Assembly: GCF_014805685.1 (NCBI RefSeq)
Contig: NC_060904.1
Location: 15,559,311-15,623,310, forward strand
Length of the DNA: 64,000 nucleotides
Direction of reading: 5' to 3'
DNA from: Silurus meridionalis
Lineage: Eukaryota; Chordata; Actinopteri; Siluriformes; Siluridae
A model generated the notes under the pieces. It made no database searches. It saw nothing but the letters and a program-made list of their open reading frames with translations, and was not told the origin of the DNA. Position 1 is the first letter of the stretch, and each line of letters begins with the position of its first letter. This document shows, in pieces, positions 55,501-64,000 of the stretch. Made by a program: the position numbers and the translations under genes.

Positions 55501-55603
55501 AATTGAGCTGGGACAAGTGTATAAATGCAGTTTCCACTCCTTGTAATTTGTTTTTGTATTTTATAAACTCAAAAGTACCGGTTTGACTTGAACGACCTTC
55601 GTA
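55276..55603 (+). mobile_element. Internally deleted mariner element
   Basis: The N-terminal part of a mariner transposase is joined to what looks like the 3' end of the element: TGGGACAAGTGTATAAATGC, which can be read as a mariner-like WDKCIN block, then AAAGTACCGGTTTGACTTGA and ACGACC. The central catalytic DDD region is missing, so this is a non-autonomous derivative. The left terminal repeat was not located. Confidence 0.72.
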
Positions 55604-57121
55604 AATAGTTATTCATTAAGTGTTTCATTCCTCTTCTGGTTAATCTATCCAAATACTTCAAATCGCATTTCTGCAGCTCTGACCTTTGGCTCAATTCAAT
55701 TTTAAAGTCAAGTCACTTAATCACTGCAACTGAATCGCGTTCAAGTTAATCTGGAAACAAACAGAAAGACGTTAGTTTGGTCCAACTGCTGCATTCTCCC
55801 CCACCTGAAGAACCACACCGAGCAAGACAATGCACCAGGGGTCCATTCGAATGAACTAAATGCTGTATATGTGAATGCACCCTCGGGATTTTGGCCTGTT
55901 TAGGATGAAGACGTGCATTCATTATGCATTGTTCGCTTGCCAAAACAGCGCCTCATATTATAACCCAGGTCTGAAAACAACGCAATCTGTTGGTCCTCAG
56001 TCCAACAGGTGCAAGGAGTGCGTGCAGATCTCCAGGCATCCTGCCCGGGCACTGCACTCTGCTTTGGAGAGGGTGCCAAGCACCATCCTCTGCCTCATGC
56101 CTTGGATTATCGAGCCGATTCGCAGTCCAAAAAAAAAAAGAAAACGGCAAAGCCGAGAAGCGGCAACGCACTCCAGATACAACGGATGGAAGCTAAAGAG
56201 CGCACAGAAGCCAGGTCTGGAACATGACGCGGTTCAGACGGCGTGGATTTGACAGGCAAAGGGAGGGGTGGTGGGTTTAAACGAGGTGGCATCTGTTAGG
56301 GTTGGCAGCACGCACCATCCCTCCATTCCTCCGTCCCTTCTATCCCTTCCATCCCTTCATCCTTCCATCACTCCTTATCTGCCAGCCAAAATTTGCCGTT
56401 CCAGTTTCCACTTGAGATGCCAGGCTGACTAACATGTCCTACATGCACTGACCCCACTTGTGTTTTCCATATGTCATCGAAAAAAGCCATGTTATTGGTA
56501 GAAAACCAAGTGACACTCACGCCGACAATCTAAAATTGGGTTCTCTGAGTGTTTTTAATTTAAACTGAACAAAAAAGTAGTCCTTGGAAATGGTTTTCAA
56601 AGTACTGGCGCCCTTTTTTTTGGGACGTCGTCTCAAAAGAGAATAAAGGCACCGTCTGTTTTTATCAAGTCTAACAAGGTTACAAAGAACCTTGGATCCT
56701 CCACGGTGCAAAATCTTTGATTATTATGACCAGGCATAATACTTTGCTTGTGTTTGAGAACAGTAGGTGTACAGGTTCATAACAATGTCATCTTGGGTGA
56801 CAATAATGGAAGTGCTGTGTCTAAAAGACTAAAAGGGAGAAGTAAGAGCGAGAGACTTCGCAGACGGAAGCCCCGAGACGAACTACGTGCACTCGAGTTT
56901 CATTAGCTTTAGTCTCTTGCAGCCTATTTTGTGGTTGGTAATAAGCTGTTGTGTTCAGATAGGTAATAAACTGTGTAGGAACAGAACAAGCACCATTTTG
57001 TTTTATGATGTCGCATTTTGATGTAGAATAGGTAAAGGATGTTGCGTATTCTCTTCTAAACAACACTCCACTCTCTTACAACTGCCAAGCTAACCAACCA
57101 CATATTCGTGTTACATTATTG
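55604..57121. other. Non-coding; GC-rich multi-frame-open block at 55875-56290
   Basis: The segment 55875-56290 is CpG-containing, repeat-free and open in several frames on both strands (the longest is 125 codons at 55875-56252, +), but no product is recognisable. A G-rich GGGAGGGGTGGTGGG patch lies near 56260-56275, and CCATCC-type words at 56315-56370. The rest is mixed. Confidence 0.3.
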
Positions 57122-57444
57122 CAGACACGTTTCTAGGCATAGACAAACTAGGTGATCCCCTAGAGTGCAACCAGCTGGTGGCACGCCAGTGAGCGCCCCC
57201 TGCCCTGCCGCCGCCCTCGGCCATTTAAATTATTTACCTCTTTTTCTGCTGATGTTGAATATACAGTATAATTTTACATCCTTTAATTCAGGACATTTCG
57301 CAACATTTATTAAATGTGTTAAACCTTTTTTAAGGAAGTTTGCGAATGATTTGTGCGGTCTGGATTGTAGTTGAAGGGCAAAGCCATGATGGGTGACAAT
57401 AGAAATCTTGCCTAGGGTGCCAAAAAAGTCTAAAAACGGCCCTG
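57122..57444. mobile_element. Possible hAT-like non-autonomous element (CAGNNNCGTTTNTAG ends)
   Basis: The left end CAGACACGTTTCTAGGC and the reverse complement of the right end (CAGGGCCGTTTTTAGAC) share CAG..C.CGTTT.TAG. The body carries GCCTAGGGTGCCAAAAAAG near the right end, a phrase I associate with fish hAT elements. The 8 bp outside the ends are CATTATTG and TGCTATTG, matching at 5 of 8 positions with only transitions differing. No transposase is present. Confidence 0.5.
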
Positions 57445-57624
57445 TGCTATTGTGTATTACACTGGGAAGGAAGCAAAGGTTCTTTTGTTCACAGATGCTC
57501 ACAATTGGCTAGAATGAATGAATGACTGTAACATCAAAATCATTCAGATTCCAGGAACAATTCCAGAATATTCTATTTTCTCATTTTCATTTATTTGAAT
57601 TTAGTTGGAGAACCAAATTCTTTG
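57445..57624. other. Non-coding, no gene recognised
   Basis: Short AT-rich interval. Confidence 0.4.
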
Positions 57625-58322
57625 CACTATATGAACAAAAGTGTGTGAACACCTGACCATAAGGTTTCTGTGTGCTTTTTTAAACATCTCATTCCTCATT
57701 TAATCCCCATATACCATTAGAATAACTCCCTGGTGGTCTAGTGGTTAGGATGCGGCGCTCAGGGTCAGGGAACCAACCCCAGCCATTAGGGTTGCACAAG
57801 CCTTAGTGCCGGTCCCAAGCCCGGGTAAATGGGGAGGGTTGCGTAAGGAAGGGCATCCAGCGTAAAAACATGTGCCAATTCAAACATGCGGATGGTCCGC
57901 TGTGGCGACCCCTAATGGGAGAAGCCGAAAGAAAGTTTATACCATTAGAATAACATCCACTCTTCTTGGAAGATGCTCAACTAGATTTTACAGTGTGTTT
58001 AGGGAGATTTGTGCTAATTTGAAGAGTGTTAGTAAAGTCAGGTACTGATGTAGGTGAGGTGAGGAGGCCTGGGGTGTATTTGTTATTCAAATTCCTCCCA
58101 AAGGTGTCCAATTGGGTTGAGGTCACGACTCTATAGCAGGCCACTCAATAGTTCTCACTTCAAAACATATCTTTTTTGGACAAAATATTTGACTCCAAGT
58201 TCAAGCGAAAATTTAACGCTACCACATCAAGAGACATCCAAACTTTGTGGTAACAATTTGTTTAAGAACCACGTGACTGGAAAAGTCTGGTGTCCCAATA
58301 CTTTTTCCAATATGATCTATAT
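57625..58322 (-). mobile_element. Tc1-derived element interrupted by a SINE (copy g)
   Basis: It begins CACTATATGAACAAAAGTGTG and ACACCTGACC. The ATTTAATCCCCATATACCATTAG segment is cut by the SINE and resumes after it. The rest runs through CTTCTTGGAAGATGCTC, GTCAGGTACTGATGTAGG, GGTCACGACTCTATAGCAGG and ACGTGACTGGAAAAGTC to CCAATACTTTTTCCAATATG. Ends are present on both sides, though worn. Confidence 0.87.
57710..57954 (+). mobile_element. tRNA-Glu-headed SINE with perfect 17-bp target duplications
   Basis: The SINE body spans 57727-57937. TATACCATTAGAATAAC occurs immediately before it (57710-57726) and after it (57938-57954) without mismatch. The head (57727-57760) matches vertebrate tRNA-Glu in all but one of 34 positions, including the polymerase III A box (TGGTCTAGTGG, 57734-57744). 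The next bases jump to GGTCAGGGAACCA (57763-57775), the tRNA 3' end with CCA, so the T-arm and B box are deleted. The tail CCGCTGTGGCGACCCCTAAT with GGGAGAAGCCGAAAG resembles the LINE 3' end at 23216-23264. Confidence 0.93.
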
Positions 58323-59343
58323 GTCTTTAAATCAGTTACAGATACAGCTATCCATAAAAATCTGTTTTATTGCGGTCCATCCTAGATAAGCCATAGCATT
58401 CATATTTTGAGGTTTGCCCATGTGGCAGTCTAAAGAAATTTAAAAAAACAAGTCTTGAGCACTCTGGAGATTGAGAGCAATTTAATTTAACATCAGCTCA
58501 ATAGGACTCATGTTTTTTAGGATGATATTATTTTTTATCTGCAGGCGCTACTATTTATTAAAGTATCGCAAAGAAATTCTTAAGAGCATTATTTTTGTCT
58601 AAGGAAAGATAATCAGCTTCACCAAATATTGGGACTGAGGGGGATTTGAATCCGTGAATGTACTAAGATGCATCATTTCAATCTTTCAGATTCGTGCACG
58701 ATCGTTTCGAAACTTCATCTTCAATTGCTTCTATTGCTTCCCTTTTCAAAGTCCTGCATTTAAGAGATGCTGGGTTTAATGGTGTATGATATGAATACGA
58801 TAAGTACAATAAGAGCACACTATCATTGTGCTCTTTAATGGGACCTTAGTGTTGTATATTGGCAGAACAACCAGTTGAAAATAGCAACACTGACCAAAAT
58901 GTGTAAGGGGATCTCAGAGCTGTGGAACGACTGGAGTGGTAAGAGACCTCCAATCAATATCTGCAAGGTTCGCAAACAACATAGAAATTGCATTACGAAG
59001 CCCTCGCTCGGTTTCTGATCAACGTTTAACAGAATTTAAAAATAGAAAGGTTATTTTTTTTTGTTTCATTAGTGCATCATGTAACTGCATCCTTACGGTT
59101 ATTTTGTGAAAACTCCACAAGCATCAAGGTGTATGGAAGGTGCATAGAGTTGTTTCAGTCCTCTTCTATTGCAGCAATTAAATTTTTTGGACCTGTTTGT
59201 AGAAATACTCCAGCACTTTCTGTCCCTATAAATCTCTAATTCACATTCTCTTTGACATGGATCAGAATGGTGTGCCAATACTTTTGATAATTTCATCATG
59301 TTTCCTTGTACTGACAAGACTCATTCACTCAAATCTCACTTAC
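58323..59343. other. Non-coding, no gene recognised
   Basis: Mixed to AT-rich. No recognised gene or named repeat. Confidence 0.4.
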
Positions 59344-59500
59344 AGTTAAAGCCTAAGGGCAGTTCTTCAATATTTTAACCGTAAATCCACAGCACTGTGG
59401 TGTTCTCAATTCTGATTGGTCAGTGGCAGCTCGGAAAGTTGGTTTGGTTTCTATGGTAACGGCTAACATGGGGAATTGTAGGCCAGACATTTTAAATGTG
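59344..59500 (+). repeat. Dispersed repeat, pair member 1 (CTGTGGTGTTCTNAATTCTGATTGG)
   Basis: It shares with 60945-61110 the ordered phrases AAGGGCAGTTCTT, ATCCACANCACTGTGGTG, AATTCTGATTGG, GTTTCTATNGTANC and AGACANTTT. The family is not named. Confidence 0.72.
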
Positions 59501-60281
59501 TTGTATGTTGTACTTTAATCATTGATTTAATCACATCTTCAGTGGTGTCCTTCGGGAAGCAGTCCACTTCTTAATACCATCAGTACGACACCACTACTAT
59601 AGAGACCGATAGACCAGCAGAGAAGGTTGTTATTTAAGACAAAAACACAGCCTGCCATGTTACTGAGAAACTAGAAATCTTAAAGAATTAGTGGAAAACT
59701 AAGCACTTGTACTGGAGACTCCTTTTCTGAAATGATGCATAATATTTATAAAAAAATAATAGTGTATTTTCGAAATGTGAGTGTGTGAGTGATCTGCACA
59801 TTTATAACAATAATAATAATAATTGTAATAATAGTTGTTATTATTATTATCTATCCGAAGTCTTTCTCCTACCTAGGATCTCTGTACCACACACAATTCT
59901 GAAACATTTCAAACAGAAAGTATAAATAACTATTCAAGAATTAAGAGTCTGTACTATTTCCAGGTCTCTGTCTACATCTATGAAAATGTGTGATATTGGC
60001 CGTGTTAACGGTTTTGTACAAAAGGTCATACTTCCCTCATGTCTGTTCTCTCATGTTCTGGTGAGACTCCAATGGATCTGATCTAAAAATGGATCAAAAG
60101 GTTTTTTCGGAGTTCGTGCCAACTCGAGTGCACGCTGTCATTAGAGCAGAAAGGCGACATAACAAATACTAAAAGCTATAACATTTCGTTAAAAAAAAAC
60201 TTTTCCACCCAAGTTCTTGCAGTTCTCAGTAATATACATGTGATCTAATCTGTTGCGAAAGAGAAGAATTTCCAGAGTCAC
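59501..60281. other. Non-coding, AT-rich
   Basis: An (AAT)n/(ATT)n mixture lies at 59806-59850. No gene was seen. Confidence 0.4.
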
Positions 60282-60896
60282 CAGTGGTGGACAGTAACGA
60301 AGTAAATGTAATTTATTAATGTGCTTAAGTACTTTACTGATGTGTTTCCATTTGGCGAGACTTTTACTTTAACTTCACTACATTTCAAAGTCAAATATCT
60401 TACTTCTTACTCAAATACATTTCGCAAAATCAGTCGTTCCTTTTTTATTTTTGAGCGGAGAAAAACTTCCAATCAGCAATCAGGTTCAAGCGCTCGCTCT
60501 GTTTTGAATTTGTTTTAATTGGCTTTTGGTTGTATCTACTTATCACCAACATGCAGTTCTGTGTCCGTTCAGAAGCAACCAGAACATTTTGAGAGGAATA
60601 AATGATGGAGGAAACTCCTGACTCGAACTTGCCACAACACCCGTGGCCTTACTATAATTTGAATAGATATCAACTATTGTTTGACTCATTAATATGTGCT
60701 GAGAGTAACTTTTCACATACACTGAGTTGGTTAAGCAAAATGTGACAAAAATGATAATAGGAACATTATAGCCATTAAAAATCATAATACTTTTGTACTT
60801 TTACTCAAGTGAAAGTTTAAAGGAGCACTTTTACTTTTACTGCAGTCATATTTTACCTGATGTTACTACACGGTTTGTGTACTTCGTCCACCACTG
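60282..60896 (+). mobile_element. hAT-like non-autonomous element, both ends present (copy 3 of 3)
   Basis: The terminal CAGTGGTGGA (60282-60291) and TCCACCACTG (60887-60896) are perfect inverted repeats. The next bases, CAGTAACGAAGT and ACTTCG, extend the match with a gap. The body has no transposase frame and is rich in AAGTACTTTACT/ACTTTTACTTTTACT words. The 8-bp flanks, AGAGTCAC and GCATGTTC, do not match, so no target duplication is visible. The hAT assignment is tentative. Confidence 0.72.
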
Positions 60897-60944
60897 GCAT
60901 GTTCATGATCCTCACCTCTACATTCTGTCTACTATTAAATTCAG

Positions 60945-61110
60945 TAGAAGCCGAAGGGCAGTTCTTAGTATTTTAGCTGTACATCCACATCACTGTGGTG
61001 TTCTGAATTCTGATTGGACAGCGGCAACTCTAGCGCTCTCGCTGCGACGGTTATAGTAAAAATTGTGGTTTCTATAGTAGCAGCTAATAAGGGGAGCTGT
61101 ATGACAGACA
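60945..61110 (+). repeat. Dispersed repeat, pair member 2
   Basis: Same strand and phrase order as 59344-59500. It lies about 50 bp after the right end of the hAT-like element, so the two family copies sit 1.6 kb apart on either side of it. Confidence 0.72.
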
Positions 61111-61731
61111 CTTTGGAATAAATGAAATATGGAAGGGTGGAAGATGGAAATGAAGAAATAAAAGGGAAGAAATTATGTAAGGAAAGAAGTGAAAGGTAAA
61201 GCATTTCAAAACATTTTCACGACTTTTTGAGTAACTTCCAGAGAGAAAACATGCAAGGATCGACAGTTTATAGCTGCTTTAATGTGATGGATAAGAGAAA
61301 CCTCTTTTCATGGGTGTTCCACAACATTAAATATAGGAAGAATTGGAAATTGCTTTGGTATAAAAAGAATGAAACATTTCAGGATATGCATTTATATGTT
61401 TAATGTTTCATGGCAGAGCTTGACAACTGTCTTTAAATTAAAATATAGATTAAAAAAAATAAATTAAATACTATCCATGAAAATTGCACATTTAATTACA
61501 GATTTCGTGAAATTACATAGACACAAAGGCGAAATATATGTTTAACGATGGAGTGTGAAAGTAAACTGTTAAGGTGCCAACCAAAGATGCTGTCTGATGC
61601 TGATGTTGGGACAGGAGGACCTTTGTATTCTGGTTTAATTAGCATTCCTTATATAAAAAAATATTAACACCTCACCAACATATGCCTTTTAAACAAGACA
61701 GGAGGCTCAATCTGCTAAATGCTTCCTCTCC

Positions 61732-61736
<5 letters not shown>
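61111..61736. other. Non-coding, AT-rich
   Basis: A GA-rich patch lies at 61133-61200, then AT-rich DNA. No gene was seen. Confidence 0.4.

Positions 61737-61767
<31 letters not shown>
61737..61767 (+). repeat. (TC)n microsatellite
   Basis: CT dinucleotide array. Confidence 0.95.
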
Positions 61768-61768
<1 letters not shown>

Positions 61769-62385
61769 ACTTAATTGTATTTATCTCTTTCCATGATGTA
61801 CTCTGACTCAGCCTCAGAGTCTGTTTTTCTGTGGGTGGTGAGAGGTCGTTGTAGGTGAACTGTGTTTGGATGGCATGTTTCCCCATTCTTCCACTCAAAT
61901 ATCCTCAAAATGAAGAAATATATATATAATAGTAAAAAAAAAAAACACTTTCAGTGGTAATTGGACTTAGGGAACATCTTGAAATGTTTACCCACGGTGA
62001 CCTCCTTCTGCAGCTTTTTAACATTTTAGCATTCCTCAGATGTAGTACGAGTAAACAGCAGGAGCTGGTCTGGGTGTATAAATATTTCTGGATTTAAATA
62101 TGATAAAAGAGACACGAAGATTAGAAGAGGCGGTGGCTTGTCTGCTTGTGACCAGAAGGTTCAGAGCCATTTTTTGGATTGGATTCCAGATTTGCTTGGA
62201 TGTCACCTTAGCATTTGTTTACTGAATAAGAATGAAGAAATTAAGAAATGTAATGACATATGACAAAAACCTTCAGTAAATGGCTGTCTGATGTAATGTA
62301 GAGGCAACGTGATTATATATTGGGGGTAAAAATGATTAATGGAGGATTGAGATGACAATGAATCTGTAAGGTAACATATTGAAGT
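61768..62385. other. Non-coding, no gene recognised
   Basis: Mixed sequence merging into the AT-rich minisatellite at about 62390. Confidence 0.4.
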
Positions 62386-64000
62386 CATGAGACGTGATGA
62401 ATTTAATTCATATCAATGAAGGAGTTAGATGATGTGGCCAAATGCTAATATATTGACAATAATCATCTGAGGATACAAGATCATTTACTGAGGCAAAAAA
62501 TTTTCCATATTGAGGTCACAAGATAATGAGACGGGATGATGAGACAATATATTGAGACAATGAAATTATATATTGAGGATAAAAAATAACATATTGAGGC
62601 CAGAAGATAATATATTGGGATGATTAGATAATATATTGAGTCAACAAGATAATATATTGAGGCCACAAGATAACATTGGAATGATGAGAAAATATATTGA
62701 GACGATGAGATAATATATTGAGTCAACGAGATAATATATTGAGTCAACGAGATAATATATTGAGGCCACAAGATAACATTTTGGAATGATGAGAAAATAT
62801 ATTGAGACGACGAGATAATATATTGAGTCAACGAGATAATATATTGAGGCCACAAGATAACATATTGGGATGATGAGATAATATATTAAGACAATGAGAA
62901 TATATATTGAGCCCACAAATAACACATTGAGGCTACAAGATAATATATTGACACAATGAGATAATATAGAGATCAAAAGATAATATATTAAGAAAATTAG
63001 ATAATATATTGAGTCAATGATTTAATATATTGAGGCCACAAGATAACATATTGGGATGATGAGATAATATATTGAGACAATGAGATTATATATTGAGCCC
63101 ACAAATAACACATTGAGGCTACAAGATAATATATTGACACAATGAGATAATATATTGAGGTCATATAATAATGTACTGAGACGATGAGATAATATATTGA
63201 GTCAATGAGATAATATTATTAAGGTCACACGATAATATATTGAGAAAATGAGATAATATATTGAGGCCACAGAAATTATAATGAGCAAATATTTTGACGT
63301 AAGATAATGCATTGAGGTGAAAAGAAAGTATATTGAGGACACATGGCAATACACTGAGGTAATTATTAAGATATAATATATTGAGAATGTTGAGAATGAT
63401 ATTTTATTGAGGCAATGCCATACTATATTGATGTCACAAGATAATATATTGAGGCAATAAAGTAATATATTAAAGTGACTATAAGTGAAATTATGCAGGG
63501 GATGATATGATATATTGAGGCCACAATTTATTATATTACGATCACAAAATAATAAGGCTACAAGATAATGTATCAAGCTATAGTTTAGCATACTGTGGGC
63601 ACAAGCTAATATATAGAGTTAAAATGATAAAACATACATTAAGGTGTTGAGATGATATAGGGAATGAGCCTGCAAGATAATACGTTCAGGTGGTGAGATA
63701 ATATATATCAAGGCCAGAAGATTATACAATATACAGATTAAATAATTTGTGTATGTTAGTAGCACTATGTTAATGCTAAAAGATAATCTACTGAGGGAAA
63801 AGGTTACCATATTGAGACCACAAGATAATATATTAAGACTGAGATAATTAAGGTGATGAGATAATATATTGAGGCCACAATTTATTACACTAAGAACATG
63901 AAATAATATATTAAGGCTTAAAGATAAATTATCAAGCTATAGTTGGCCACAATATAATATATAGAGGTGAAAAGATACATTGAGGTGTTGAGATAATATA
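62386..64000 (+). repeat. AT-rich ~21-bp minisatellite with higher-order structure, continuing past the window
   Basis: The core unit is GATAATATATTGAGNCNANAA (~21 bp), with ATATTGAG the most constant part. It occurs dozens of times, decaying toward both ends. The phrase GAGGCCACAAGATAACAT recurs at 62659, 62762, 62846 and 63032, close to multiples of the unit. The ~120 bp from 62846 and from 63032 are nearly identical. Because 21 bp is seven codons, the minus strand stays open in long pieces reading QYII(S/L) repeats. These frames are array products, not proteins. Confidence 0.95.

Noticed and set aside
57727..57775. Functional tRNA-Glu gene
   Set aside because: The T-arm and B box are missing, and the sequence continues into a SINE body with a LINE-like tail and target duplications.
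62386..64000. CRISPR-like array
   Set aside because: There are no unique spacers of constant length between conserved repeats. It is a degenerate AT-rich tandem array in a vertebrate-type genome.

Overview
This window looks like intergenic or intronic DNA from a bony fish, probably an otophysan such as a catfish (lineage inferred from repeat types, not proven). Reasons: overall AT-richness; many (TTTC)n, (GATA)n/(GACA)n, (CA)n and (TC)n microsatellites; many degraded Tc1/mariner copies; teleost dispersed repeats containing GGCAGACGCCCTTAT-like and AAGGGCCTTGCTCAAGGGCCC-like phrases; an RTE-like LINE fragment; and a tRNA-Glu-headed SINE. I recognise no intact host protein-coding gene, rRNA or functional tRNA. 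The only recognisable coding matter is decayed transposon protein: a Tc1 transposase piece at 14 kb, a LINE reverse transcriptase at 22.6-23.3 kb and a mariner transposase N-terminus at 55.3 kb.

Layout. 0-15 kb: mostly single-copy sequence with GC-richer, CpG-containing patches that may be conserved regulatory DNA, plus scattered repeats. 15.7-16.6 kb: a decayed ~33-bp minisatellite. 17-34 kb: alternating regulatory-looking patches and transposons, including a LINE insertion with perfect target-site duplications, a ~61-bp minisatellite at 29 kb and an inverted pair of CArG-like boxes at 30.6 kb. 34.8-42.4 kb: six blocks of TTTC-type polypyrimidine, all on the same strand, separated by complex sequence; two of the intervening pieces are copies of each other. 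43.8-44.7 kb: a Tc1-derived element with two other repeats nested in it. 45.3-49.2 kb: a GT-rich minisatellite, a 208-codon unexplained open frame and a 1-kb purine-rich strand. 52-61 kb: more non-autonomous transposons, including a SINE inserted in a Tc1-derived element with perfect 17-bp duplications, and a regulatory-looking block with paired nuclear-receptor half-sites at 54.5 kb. 62.4 kb to the end: an AT-rich minisatellite of ~21-bp units that runs off the window.

No genes here work together in a pathway. The functional interest is in possible cis-regulatory DNA, in non-B-DNA-forming repeats, and in the relative age of the nested insertions. I did not find a novel multi-gene system. Family names for repeats come from memory of teleost repeats and have not been checked against a library.
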